Shown here one piece after another: positions 1 through 7,012 of a DNA stretch of 8,362 bases. Source of the stretch: Rhodospirillales bacterium (lineage in GTDB: Bacteria > Pseudomonadota > Alphaproteobacteria > Rhodospirillales > JASLLV01); the NCBI GenBank assembly GCA_030754475.1, contig JASMAE010000181.1, positions 1-8,362 of the forward strand, written 5' to 3'. The notes under the pieces are model-generated. The model did no database searches. It was given only the letters and a program-made list of their open reading frames with translations, and was not told the DNA's origin. Each line of letters starts with the position of its first letter. Position 1 is the stretch's first letter. The position numbers and the translations under genes were made by a program.

Positions 1-471
1 CGTCGGACAGACGTGGTCAGCACGGTCAGCATCATGGACCTCGATCGCTTCAAGCGGATCAACGATTCGCTCGGCCATGTGTCCGGCGACAAGGTGCTGC
101 GCGCCGTCAGTCGGTATTTGGTGAATAACGTCCGCCGATACGACCGCGTCGCGCGCTACGGGGGTGAGGAGTTCCTCCTTCTGCTTCCCGACACGACGCC
201 CGAGAGGGCGAAGCGCGTTCTCGACCGATTGCGCCAGGGGCTTTCGCGGCGAACCGTCGCCGTCACCGGCGAAACGAAGATCACCATTGGCGCTTCGTTC
301 GGCGTCACCGCCCTGGATCCCGCCGCGTCCGTCATGACGGTGATCGACCGCGCCGACCACGCCATGTATGAGGCCAAGCAAGCGGGGCGCAACCGGGTGC
401 GGATCTGGAAGCCCGAAGACGCGTCCCCGGCGCGAAGCGACGCCCGCATCGGGACAATATCGACGGGCTGA
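1..471 (+). CDS. GGDEF-domain diguanylate cyclase, C-terminal part (5' end outside window)
   Basis: This is the C-terminal end of a diguanylate cyclase, which makes cyclic di-GMP from two GTP. The frame is open from base 1, so the gene starts upstream; the GTG at 13 is only an internal codon. Counting residues from base 1, the metal-binding stretch MDLDRFKRIND is at about 12-22, the active-site signature GGEEF is at 54-58 (bases 160-174), and the family's C-terminal DHAMYEAKQAGRNRVRI block lies near 120-136. An RxxD inhibitory site (RRYD, 45-48) sits exactly five residues before GGEEF, so product feedback inhibition is likely. These residues indicate an active enzyme rather than a degenerate domain. 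The start of the GGDEF domain and any sensory or membrane region are off the window. About 20 polar residues follow the domain. The gene converges on ccmI, and no functional link to it is evident. Confidence 0.95.
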   Translation, partial: RRTDVVSTVSIMDLDRFKRINDSLGHVSGDKVLRAVSRYLVNNVRRYDRVARYGGEEFLLLLPDTTPERAKRVLDRLRQGLSRRTVAVTGETKITIGASFGVTALDPAASVMTVIDRADHAMYEAKQAGRNRVRIWKPEDASPARSDARIGTISTG

Positions 472-554
472 GCGCCCCAGTCGGTCGGGAAGAAGTCCCT
501 CGCCCTTGGCTCGGTGTACTTTTTCCCGGTGTGAACGCGGAAAAATCGGCCCTT

Positions 555-590
555 GAGGCGGGCGCCGGACCGCCCCAAGCCCGCTTTTCT
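555..590 (+). terminator. Possible intrinsic terminator of the GGDEF gene
   Basis: A six-base G+C stem, GCGGGC (558-563) paired with GCCCGC (579-584), is followed directly by TTTTCT on the plus strand. A-T and G-T pairs could extend the stem outward. The loop is 15 bases, and a competing hairpin, GGGCG (560-564) with CGCCC (571-575), uses the same left arm. It lies about 85 bases after the GGDEF stop codon, in the right orientation to end that transcript. The stem is short and the T run modest, so this is a tentative call. Confidence 0.4.
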
Positions 591-602
591 CATTGTAAAC
601 AT

Positions 603-645
603 TGAAGAAAAGTACGACTTCAGCGCAGCGAAGGACTTTTCTTCA
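603..645. repeat. 11-bp perfect inverted repeat between the convergent genes
   Basis: TGAAGAAAAGT at 603-613 is the exact reverse complement of ACTTTTCTTCA at 635-645. The 21-base interior holds a second short stem, CTTC (618-621) with GAAG (630-633). The element begins three bases beyond the ccmI stop codon and lies between two converging genes, so it could act as a terminator or 3'-end stabiliser of the ccm transcript, or bind a protein. Its outer stem is A+T-rich, unlike the surrounding DNA, and no clear U run follows on either strand. The function is inference only. Confidence 0.5.
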
Positions 646-648
646 CGG

Positions 649-1812
649 TCAACGCGCCCCTGCCCCGACCCTATTGGGAGGATTTTCGTTCCTCTCGCGC
701 ATCAACGCATCGGCCCGGGCGCGCGCCTCGCGAGCCTTCTCGTCCTCGCCGAGGGTGGCATACGAGCGCGCCAGCATGAGCCAGCCCTCGACATCGTCCG
801 GCTGCTGGGCGAGCCGTTCCGCGAGACCCTCGACCATGGTTCGGATCATCGTCTGGCGTTCTTCGGGCGTCATCTCCGAGACTGCCTCGACGTCCGCCGC
901 CGAGGGGCCGCGCAGAACCGGCGCGGCTATGACGATCTCCACGCGGAGCTCTGCGGCCACGCGCGCCATCTGGCGAGATATCTCCTCGAGCCAAGGCGCG
1001 CTCGCGTCGGCGCGGGCCACGAGAGCCTGCCAGTCGGCAAGCGCTCCCGCCTTGTCGCCGGCCTGTTCCTTGGCGACGCCGATGTAGTACCGCGCACGCG
1101 AATCCCCGGGTTCCTTCGCGAGTGCCTCTTCGAAGGCCTGGCGTCCTTCGGGCGTGACCTGCCCGCGGGCCGCGGCCACCAGCATCTCGCCGTAAGCGGA
1201 GAGATACGAAGGCGCCCGCTCGCTCAGTTCAACGGCGCGCGCGAACGCGTCCGCCGACTCCCGTGGCCGGTCCATGGACCGGTATGACCGTGCCAGCAGT
1301 GCCCAGCCGTCGAGGTCGTCGGGGGCCTGGCGGAGACGTTCGGCGAGATCGGCGAGAAGTCCGCCCATCTCGGAACGCGATTGCGCCGCCTGCTCGAGAG
1401 CTTCGCTCCGCCCCGCAAAAGGCGCGTCCGGCAGCTCCGGCGCCCCTAGATAGAGGTAAAGCGCGAACCCGCCGGCCGGAATCAGCACCGCGACGGTGAG
1501 CGCGAGCGCCCACGTGCTTTGTGCCGGCGCCAAGCCGGCGGCCGGGCGTGGGACGTCCCCGCCGCTCGGGCTCTCGTCCTCGGCGGCGGCGAGAATGCGC
1601 CTTTCGATCTCGGTCCGGGTCGCCCGCGCTTGGTCGTCGGCGAGCACGCCGCGCGCGACATCCCGGTCGACCTCGCCGAGCTGATCGCGATAGACGGCGA
1701 GATCGTATTCGCGTCGGTCGCGAGCGCTTCGCGCCTTCCCGAGCAGGGGAATCACCAGGGCCGCCGCGACGACCGCGGACATCAGCGTGACGATGGCCCA
1801 GAACGCGATCAC
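649..1812 (-). CDS. ccmI: Cytochrome c maturation protein CcmI (apocytochrome chaperone, TPR protein)
   Basis: CcmI (CycH) is an inner-membrane protein that holds the C-terminal part of apocytochrome c in the periplasm and presents it to CcmF and CcmH. The 387-residue product has a first membrane helix at about 3-24, a conserved cytoplasmic segment with the family's EYDLAVYRDQLGEVDRD block (35-51), and a second helix at about 101-122. A periplasmic domain of TPR-like helical repeats follows. The clearest repeats are at about 154-196 (LAERLRQAPDDLDGWALLAR) and 327-370 (LAERLAQQPDDVEGWLMLAR), with others between. The start is GTG at 1812, overlapping the ccmH stop as GTGA; an AAGGA motif nine bases upstream supports it. 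It is the last gene of the operon. In some bacteria this domain is fused to CcmH; here the two are separate. Confidence 0.93.
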   Translation of the reverse strand: MIAFWAIVTLMSAVVAAALVIPLLGKARSARDRREYDLAVYRDQLGEVDRDVARGVLADDQARATRTEIERRILAAAEDESPSGGDVPRPAAGLAPAQSTWALALTVAVLIPAGGFALYLYLGAPELPDAPFAGRSEALEQAAQSRSEMGGLLADLAERLRQAPDDLDGWALLARSYRSMDRPRESADAFARAVELSERAPSYLSAYGEMLVAAARGQVTPEGRQAFEEALAKEPGDSRARYYIGVAKEQAGDKAGALADWQALVARADASAPWLEEISRQMARVAAELRVEIVIAAPVLRGPSAADVEAVSEMTPEERQTMIRTMVEGLAERLAQQPDDVEGWLMLARSYATLGEDEKAREARARADALMRERNENPPNRVGAGAR

Positions 1813-2291
1813 TCGGGCGCATCCTTCAGCAACGCTTCGAGCCGGCGGCGCTCATCCTGAGAGAGCGGCGGCGGCCCCGCGTCCGCCGCATCCCGCGTCC
1901 GCCGCCGGCGAAGGAAGGCCGCCGCCGCCGCCGCCCCGATCAGCGCGATCGCCACGGGCCCGAACCACAGGGCATAGGTGATCGGCTTGAACGGCGGTTT
2001 GAGCAGCACGAAGTCGCCGTAGCGCGCGACCACGTAGTCGATCACCGCGGTGTCGCTGTCGCCCGCCACCAGCCGCTCGCGGACGATGACCCTGAGGTCG
2101 CGGGCGAGCGACGCGTTCGAATCGTCGATGGACTGGTTCTGGCAGACGAGGCAGCGAAGGTTCCTGGAGATGTCGCGGGCGCGCGTTTCCATCACCGGGT
2201 CGGCGAGCATCTCGTTCGGCTCGACGCCCGCGGCGGTGGTGGCGATCAACGCGGCGCCGAGCAACGTCAACGTGGCGACTACCGCCTTCAT
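1809..2291 (-). CDS. ccmH: Cytochrome c maturation protein CcmH (apocytochrome thiol reductase component)
   Basis: CcmH (CycL) is a membrane-anchored periplasmic protein that helps keep the CXXCH cysteines of apocytochrome c reduced and works with CcmF and CcmI in haem ligation. The 160-residue product has an N-terminal signal or anchor helix (about 3-22), the family signature LRCLVCQNQSI with redox cysteines C47 and C50, the conserved YGDFVLLKPPF block (about 91-101), and a C-terminal membrane helix (about 104-127) followed by an arginine stop-transfer patch. Length and layout are normal for the short CcmH form without a fused TPR domain. The ATG overlaps the ccmG stop by four bases (ATGA), and the stop overlaps the ccmI start by four bases. 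No strong Shine-Dalgarno sequence is seen, so translation probably depends on coupling to ccmG. Confidence 0.96.
   Translation of the reverse strand: MKAVVATLTLLGAALIATTAAGVEPNEMLADPVMETRARDISRNLRCLVCQNQSIDDSNASLARDLRVIVRERLVAGDSDTAVIDYVVARYGDFVLLKPPFKPITYALWFGPVAIALIGAAAAAAFLRRRRTRDAADAGPPPLSQDERRRLEALLKDAPE
1822..1826 (-). promoter_or_regulatory. Ribosome binding site of ccmI
   Basis: AAGGA on the minus strand lies inside the 3' end of ccmH, with nine bases before the GTG at 1812. It supports the GTG start and points to translational coupling with ccmH. Confidence 0.55.
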
Positions 2292-2848
2292 GGTGCGAGC
2301 ACCCTAAGGATGGGAAATATCTCGCCGTCGAGGGTCTCGGAGGTAATCGGCCCGACGTGTTTGTGCCGGATGCGTCCCTCGCGATCGACGATGAAGGTTT
2401 CGGGCACCCCGTAGACGCCCCAGTCGATGCCGACCCGTCCACTCCGGTCGGCGCCGATCTCGGCGTAGGGGTCGCCGAGATCATTTAGCCACTTTAACGC
2501 GTCGTCCGGCTCGTCCTTGTAGTTGAGCCCGTAGACGGTAACCAGGCTCGACCCCGCGAGCCGCTCCACCAGCGGATGCTCCGCCCTGCACGGAATGCAC
2601 CAAGACGCCCACACGTTGACCACCGACACCTGGCCTCCGAGATCGGCGCTGGCAAGACCCTTACCGCGCCCGCCGGTAATCGGCGGCAGCGCGAACTCCG
2701 GCACCGGTTTGTCGATGAGCGCCGAGGGAACGATGCGGGGGTCCTTTTGCAGCCCGAGCAGAAGGACGATCGTGAGCACGGCGAGTGCGGCGAGCGGAAG
2801 GACGTAAACGAGGCGCCCCACGACCAGGCGGTCAACCAGGCGCTCCAT
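2288..2848 (-). CDS. ccmG: Thiol:disulfide interchange protein CcmG (DsbE family)
   Basis: CcmG is a membrane-tethered thioredoxin-like protein of the periplasm. It passes electrons, in other bacteria from CcdA or DsbD, to apocytochrome c or CcmH so that the haem-binding cysteines stay reduced. The 186-residue product has an N-terminal membrane anchor (about 12-33), then a thioredoxin fold with the active site WCIPC (83-87, catalytic C84 and C87) preceded by VVNVWAS. The family-typical GVYGVPETF segment (144-152) contains the cis-proline P149. Length is typical of DsbE/CcmG. The ATG start is supported by a GGAGG nine bases upstream. It lies 15 bases after ccmF and overlaps ccmH by four bases. 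No gene for its membrane electron donor is in the window. Confidence 0.96.
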   Translation of the reverse strand: MERLVDRLVVGRLVYVLPLAALAVLTIVLLLGLQKDPRIVPSALIDKPVPEFALPPITGGRGKGLASADLGGQVSVVNVWASWCIPCRAEHPLVERLAGSSLVTVYGLNYKDEPDDALKWLNDLGDPYAEIGADRSGRVGIDWGVYGVPETFIVDREGRIRHKHVGPITSETLDGEIFPILRVLAP

Positions 2849-2857
2849 GACCGATCG

Positions 2858-2862
2858 CCTCC
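2858..2862 (-). promoter_or_regulatory. Ribosome binding site of ccmG
   Basis: GGAGG on the minus strand, in the 15-base gap after the ccmF stop, has nine bases before the ccmG ATG. It is one of the strongest Shine-Dalgarno sequences in the operon and suggests that CcmG is initiated independently of ccmF. Confidence 0.65.
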
Positions 2863-2863
2863 G

Positions 2864-4855
2864 TTACGCGGGCGCCGCCTGCGATCCGGCCGCCGCCACG
2901 GTGGGCCTTCGCTGCGGTGCGCCGACCCGGTGGCGCCGGTCCGACAGGCTGACAAGGCCGCCAACGACGACGATCAGGACGCCGGCCCAGATCCAGGGAA
3001 CCAAAGGGTTGAAGTAGAGCCGCGTCACGAAGGTCTCGCCGTCCGCCGTCGGATCGCCGATCACGGCGTATAGATCGCCCAAGAACATGGACCGGATCGC
3101 GGCCTCGGTGGTCTGTTGTCCCTCGACCGGATAGCGCCGGGTTTCGGGACGCAACGTCGCGATCGTCGCGCCGTTCCTGGCGACCGTGAAGACGCCTCGC
3201 GTGGCGGCGTAGTTGGGGCCGCTCACCTCGCTGGCGCCGAGGAAGGTGAAGGTATAGCCGGCCACGTCCACGGCTTCGCCACGGCCGAGCGTCTGGATGC
3301 TTTCGGTCCGCCACGTGGCCGACGCGGTGATGCCGGCGACCGCAACGGCGAGACCGAGATGTGCGAGCGTCATGCCCCAGGCCGAGCGCGGCAGGTGGAC
3401 AAGCCGGCTGAGGCTGGCCGCGGGCGTTGCGCGGAACAGCGCGATTCGCCCGGCGAACTCGGTCAGCGTGCCTACGGCGAGCCAAAGCGCGGCGGTCATC
3501 CCGAGGATCGCCACGACGGGGCCGCCGCTGAGCGCCCAGGTTGCCAGCCCCACCACCACGACGACGGCCGCGGCCGCCTTCAGCCGCCCGAGGGCTCCGG
3601 CGAGATCGCCCCGTTTCCAGCCCAGGAACGGTCCCACCGCCATGACGGCGAGCATGGGCACCATCAGGGGAACGAAGACGGCGTTGAAGAACGGGGCCCC
3701 CACGGACACCTTGCCCGCGTCAAACGCATCGAGGAACAGCGGATAAAGCGTGCCCAGAAGCACCGACGCCGCGGCCGTGGTCATGACCAGGTTGTTGATG
3801 AGGAGGCTGCCTTCGCGCGAGATCGGGCGGAACAGGCCGACACCCCGAAGCGCCGGCCCGCGCCACGCAAACAGCGCGAACGAGCCGCCGATGACCAGCA
3901 CCAGAAGGCCCAGGATGAACAAGCCGCGCGCCGGGTCGGTGGCGAAGGCGTGGACCGAGGTAAGCACGCCCGACCGGACCAGGAAGGTGCCGAGAAGGCT
4001 GAGCCCGAAGGTCACGATCGCGAGGAACACGGTCCAACCCTTGAGCGTGTCGCGTTTTTCCACCACTACCGAGGAATGCAGCAGCGCCGTGCCTGCGAGC
4101 CACGGCATGAACGAGGCGTTCTCGACCGGGTCCCAGTACCACCAGCCACCCCAGCCGAGCTCGTAGTAAGCCCACCAGGACCCGAGCCCGATTCCGAAGG
4201 TGAGGAACGACCACGCCGCCAGCGTCCAGGGCCGGACCCAGCGCGCCCAAGTGGCGTCGACGCGGCCCTCGATCAGCGCCGCGATCGCGAACGAGTACGC
4301 CATCGAGAACCCGACGTAGCCGAGGTAAAGGAACGGCGGATGGAACGCGAGGCCGGGATCCTGAAGCAGCGGATTGAGCCCGCGTCCGTCCATAGGTACC
4401 GGGAAGAGGCGCTCGAAGGGGTTCGACGTGAGCAGGGTGAAGGCGAGGAAGCCGACCGCGATCAACGCCTGGACGCCGAGGACGCGGGCCGCCAGCGTCG
4501 GAGGAAGGTTGCGCCCGAACAGCGCGACGGCCGAGCCGAAGGCCGCGAGGATCAGGACCCACAGCAGCATCGAGCCTTCATGATTGGCCCACACGCCGGC
4601 GATCTTGTAGAGCATCGGCTTGGCCGAATGCGAATTGCGCGCGACGTTGATAAGCGAGAAATCCGACGTCACGTAGGCGTGGGTCAGGGCTGCGAACGCG
4701 ATGGCGACCAGCGCGAACTGGATCACGGCCGCGGGCCGCGCCACCGCCATGAGGCCCGCGTGACGCCGGGCCGCCCCCACCATGGGCACGGTTCCCTGGA
4801 CCAACGCCACGATCAGCGCGAGCACCAGCGCGAAATGTCCGGTTTCGGCGATCAT
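2864..4855 (-). CDS. ccmF: Haem lyase subunit CcmF
   Basis: CcmF is the large polytopic membrane protein that, with CcmH and CcmI, takes haem from holo-CcmE and attaches it to the CXXCH cysteines of apocytochrome c. The 663-residue product is highly hydrophobic, with many membrane helices along its length. The WWD haem-handling motif (GWGGWWYWDPVEN, about 234-246) is intact. Four histidines line up with those reported as haem ligands in E. coli CcmF: H172 (in FHPPFLYLGY), H260, H302 (in LTSVHAFATD) and H499. The periplasmic C-terminal region (about 515-618) precedes a last helix (about 619-636) and a short Arg/Ala-rich tail. The ATG lies 28 bases after the ccmE stop; only a weak G-rich ribosome site is seen. 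It ends in TAA, 15 bases before ccmG. Length is normal for the family. Confidence 0.98.
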   Translation of the reverse strand: MIAETGHFALVLALIVALVQGTVPMVGAARRHAGLMAVARPAAVIQFALVAIAFAALTHAYVTSDFSLINVARNSHSAKPMLYKIAGVWANHEGSMLLWVLILAAFGSAVALFGRNLPPTLAARVLGVQALIAVGFLAFTLLTSNPFERLFPVPMDGRGLNPLLQDPGLAFHPPFLYLGYVGFSMAYSFAIAALIEGRVDATWARWVRPWTLAAWSFLTFGIGLGSWWAYYELGWGGWWYWDPVENASFMPWLAGTALLHSSVVVEKRDTLKGWTVFLAIVTFGLSLLGTFLVRSGVLTSVHAFATDPARGLFILGLLVLVIGGSFALFAWRGPALRGVGLFRPISREGSLLINNLVMTTAAASVLLGTLYPLFLDAFDAGKVSVGAPFFNAVFVPLMVPMLAVMAVGPFLGWKRGDLAGALGRLKAAAAVVVVVGLATWALSGGPVVAILGMTAALWLAVGTLTEFAGRIALFRATPAASLSRLVHLPRSAWGMTLAHLGLAVAVAGITASATWRTESIQTLGRGEAVDVAGYTFTFLGASEVSGPNYAATRGVFTVARNGATIATLRPETRRYPVEGQQTTEAAIRSMFLGDLYAVIGDPTADGETFVTRLYFNPLVPWIWAGVLIVVVGGLVSLSDRRHRVGAPQRRPTVAAAGSQAAPA

Positions 4856-4883
4856 CGCCCCACGCCGCGTTCCCCGCGCGCGC

Positions 4884-5348
4884 TCATTCGAAGGCCCCCG
4901 ATTTCTTGAGCGAGTTCTCGATCGCCTCCCATTGGCCGGACGCTTTCAAAGCTTCCGCGACCTCCGGCGGCATGTAGTTCTCGTCGTGCTTAGCGAGGAT
5001 TTCGTCCGCCTGGAAAGTTCCGTTTCGGAAGTGGCCTTCGGCGACGACGCCTTGGTTCTCGGCGAAGAGATCGGGCAACAGGCCCGTGTATTGCACGGGT
5101 ACCGCGCTCATCAAGTCGGTCACGCGGAACCGCACAGTCGAATCCTGACCGCGCTCGACGCTTCCTTCCTCGACGAGGCCGCCGACGCGCAAGCGCCTGT
5201 CGGTGGTGATCTCACCCTCCAGGATCTGGGTCGGGCTGTAAAAGAAGACGATCGAATCCTCGATCGCGGTCAGGATCAGCGCCGCCGCCGCGGCCAAAAG
5301 TCCCAATCCGATCACGATGAAGGTCAGGCGCTTGTGCCTAAGTCTCAT
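4884..5348 (-). CDS. ccmE: Haem chaperone CcmE
   Basis: CcmE binds haem covalently on a histidine in the periplasm and carries it from CcmABCD to CcmF. With the ATG at 5348 the product is 154 residues: an Arg/Lys-rich N-terminus, one membrane anchor (about 9-29), then a beta-barrel (OB-fold) domain. The haem-binding motif HDENY supplies H121 and Y125 and is followed by the conserved MPPEVAEALK block (126-135). The frame stays open upstream to a GTG at 5387, which would add 13 residues (MTRVRARAPRRTA). The ATG is preferred because a GGAGG lies six bases before it and the known family begins close to this point. The ATG start gives an 11-base overlap with the 3' end of ccmD. The flexible C-terminal tail after the motif is of ordinary length. 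Confidence 0.95.
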   Translation of the reverse strand: MRLRHKRLTFIVIGLGLLAAAAALILTAIEDSIVFFYSPTQILEGEITTDRRLRVGGLVEEGSVERGQDSTVRFRVTDLMSAVPVQYTGLLPDLFAENQGVVAEGHFRNGTFQADEILAKHDENYMPPEVAEALKASGQWEAIENSLKKSGAFE

Positions 5349-5538
5349 GGCCGTCCTCCGCGGCGCCCGCGCCCGCACCCGCGTCACTTTCGAGGCGCGC
5401 CAACGTCCGCTCTTGCGCCTTGGCGAAATGCCAGCTCGCCGCCAGAAGGGCGATCAGCACCAGGCCAGAGGTGACGAAGGCGGGCCACACGAACGCGCCG
5501 TACCCGCCCATGTTGAAAAACGCCGCCAGCGAGTCCAT
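5338..5538 (-). CDS. ccmD: Haem exporter small membrane protein CcmD
   Basis: CcmD is a small single-helix membrane protein that joins CcmABC and is needed to release holo-CcmE from CcmC. The 66-residue product has the family hallmark GGYGAFVWPAF (about 11-21), one membrane helix (about 18-35), and a short charged cytoplasmic tail (KAQERTLARLES) ending in an Ala/Gly-rich stretch. It starts at an ATG eight bases after the ccmC stop; an AGG seven bases before that ATG is a modest ribosome site. Its 3' end overlaps ccmE by 11 bases. Identity rests on the N-terminal motif, size and position between ccmC and ccmE. Confidence 0.93.
   Translation of the reverse strand: MDSLAAFFNMGGYGAFVWPAFVTSGLVLIALLAASWHFAKAQERTLARLESDAGAGAGAAEDGHET
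5355..5359 (-). promoter_or_regulatory. Ribosome binding site of ccmE
   Basis: GGAGG on the minus strand, within the 3' part of ccmD, has a six-base spacer to the ATG at 5348. It decides between that start and the upstream GTG at 5387. Confidence 0.65.
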
Positions 5539-5546
5539 CGCGCCGC

Positions 5547-6287
5547 CTAGCCGCCGGCTTGGCGCATCTGCAACGCCCTGATCTTGACGGCGATGATTTC
5601 ACCGCGGACGCGCAAAAGCAGCACCCACACGTAGTACGCGGTGTAGGCGCCGGCCATGACCAGAAGGGGCGCCAGCATACTCGCGTGGATCGCCGGGCCC
5701 TCGGCCGTGACCATGCTCGAGGGTTGGTGCAGCGTGTTCCACCAGTCGACCGAGAACTTGATGATGGGCACGTTGACGAACCCCACCAGCGCCAGGACCG
5801 AGGCCGCCCTCGATCCTCGCCCGGGGTCGTCGAAGGCGTTGTGGAGGGCGATGTAGCCGAGATAGAGAAACAGAAGAACCAGCACCGATGTCAGGCGCGC
5901 GTCCCAAACCCACCAGGCGTCCCACATGGGCTTGCCCCAGAGCGAACCGGTGAGAAGCGCAAGAAAGGTGAAGCTCGCGCCGATCGGCGCCGTGCACTTG
6001 GCCACCATCGCCGCCAGCGGATGCTTCCACGTCAGCATGGCCGCGCTCGCCGCGGCCATGATCGAATAGCAGAACATGGCCATCCATGCGGCCGGGACGT
6101 GCACGTACATGATGCGCACGGTCTCGCCCTGCTGGTAGTCCGGCGGTGAGGCGAAAAGCGCGAGATAGACGCCCGCGGTCACCAGGACGACGGTCGCGCC
6201 CGCCGCCCAAGGCAGCACGACGGCGCTGAGGCCCAGGAAACGCTGCGGATTGGCGTGTTTCAAAAACATCTTTCCGGCGGCGTCCAT
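5547..6287 (-). CDS. ccmC: Haem handling membrane protein CcmC
   Basis: CcmC is a six-helix inner-membrane protein that presents haem in its periplasmic WWD domain and forms the complex with CcmE in which haem is attached. The 246-residue product has a normal length. Conserved landmarks include YVHVPAAWM (about 61-69, axial-ligand candidate H63), the WWD segment LWGKPMWDAWWVWDARLTS (116-134), and NTLHQPSS (184-191, ligand candidate H187). H63 and H187 correspond to E. coli H60 and H184. One oddity: the WWD motif reads MWDAWWVWD where the family usually has MWGTWWVWD; the codon at 5919-5921 is GAC on the minus strand. The ATG at 6287 has no clear Shine-Dalgarno sequence. A second ATG at 6269, six codons inside, has only a GGA three bases upstream, so the exact start is uncertain. 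Fifty-nine bases separate it from ccmB. Confidence 0.97.
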   Translation of the reverse strand: MDAAGKMFLKHANPQRFLGLSAVVLPWAAGATVVLVTAGVYLALFASPPDYQQGETVRIMYVHVPAAWMAMFCYSIMAAASAAMLTWKHPLAAMVAKCTAPIGASFTFLALLTGSLWGKPMWDAWWVWDARLTSVLVLLFLYLGYIALHNAFDDPGRGSRAASVLALVGFVNVPIIKFSVDWWNTLHQPSSMVTAEGPAIHASMLAPLLVMAGAYTAYYVWVLLLRVRGEIIAVKIRALQMRQAGG

Positions 6288-6346
6288 ATCCGGAGTTTTA
6301 GTGCCTCATGGACGCATTTTCCAGGGGATGGGCGAGAATTCCTCGA

Positions 6347-7012
6347 TCAGTCGACGGCCTGGCGCAATCCGGTCGCCGCGGCCCACGGGCAGAGCGCGAG
6401 CGCCGCACAAAATAAGCCCGCCAGAACCAAAAGCTGCGGGCGCGCCGAGAACCCGCCCAGCGCCGCCTCCGCGGCGCCGGCCCCGAAGATCAGGACCGGC
6501 ACGTAAAGCGGAAGCACCAGCAGGGACAGGAGAATCCCGCCGCGCCTCGATCCCAGCGCGAGCGCGGCGCCCACGGCGCCCACCAGGCTCATGGTGGGCG
6601 TCGCGATCCCGAGCGTCGGGACCAATACGGCCAGCGCCTCCCATTCGAGGTTGAGAAGCACGGCCAGAAGGGGGGTCGCGGCGATGAGCGGAAGGCCGGT
6701 GGTCAGCCAATGCGCGCACACCTTGGCCAGCACCGCCAGCTCCAGCGGCATGGGGCTGAGCGTCAGCAGCTCAAGGCTTCCGTCCTCGTAGTCGGTCTGG
6801 AACACGCGCTCAAGCGCCAGCATCGAGGCCAAGAGAGCCGCGACCCAGACAATGCCGGTGCCGACGCGAGCGAGGATGTTCGGTTCCGGCCCAACCCCGA
6901 ACGGGAACAACACAACGGCGAGGACGAAAAAGGCGACCACCATGACGCTGTCGAGGCCCTGGCGCCAAGCGAGTCGTAAGTCCCTGCGGACGACGGCGAG
7001 AAAGCGGGTCAC
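6347..7012 (-). CDS. ccmB: Haem exporter ABC transporter membrane subunit CcmB
   Basis: CcmB is the membrane subunit of the CcmAB ABC transporter, which uses ATP to release holo-CcmE from the CcmC-CcmD complex. The 221-residue product is close to the length of E. coli CcmB. It is strongly hydrophobic with about six helices (roughly 22-40, 50-68, 96-120, 127-150, 158-178 and 192-213). It contains the family block ERVFQTDYEDGSLELL (about 68-83) between helices two and three, and FPFGVGPEP (36-44) after the first helix. It begins at GTG 7012, overlapping the ccmA stop as GTGA, which suggests translational coupling; no strong ribosome site is seen. It ends 59 bases before ccmC, the longest gap inside the operon. 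Confidence 0.96.
   Translation of the reverse strand: MTRFLAVVRRDLRLAWRQGLDSVMVVAFFVLAVVLFPFGVGPEPNILARVGTGIVWVAALLASMLALERVFQTDYEDGSLELLTLSPMPLELAVLAKVCAHWLTTGLPLIAATPLLAVLLNLEWEALAVLVPTLGIATPTMSLVGAVGAALALGSRRGGILLSLLVLPLYVPVLIFGAGAAEAALGGFSARPQLLVLAGLFCAALALCPWAAATGLRQAVD

Noticed and set aside
553..1287. A 244-codon open frame on the plus strand opposite ccmI
   Set aside because: It is antisense to clearly recognised CcmI, Arg-rich and without any family motif; it is a composition shadow.
819..1353. Two similar segments within ccmI that look like a duplication
   Set aside because: They are TPR-type helical repeats (about residues 154-196 and 327-370), expected for CcmI.
1915..1940. GCC-type trinucleotide run
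   Set aside because: It encodes the alanine-rich membrane helix of CcmH (GAAAAAAF); a codon-level low-complexity tract in frame, not a functional repeat.
3116..4909. A 597-codon open frame on the plus strand
   Set aside because: It lies antisense to ccmF, is extremely rich in Arg, Glu, Gly and His, has no recognisable domain, and is explained by codon bias of the high-G+C ccmF on the other strand.
5349..5387. A 13-residue N-terminal extension of CcmE starting at GTG 5387
   Set aside because: The ATG at 5348 has a GGAGG six bases upstream and fits the family start; the extension would lie wholly within ccmD.
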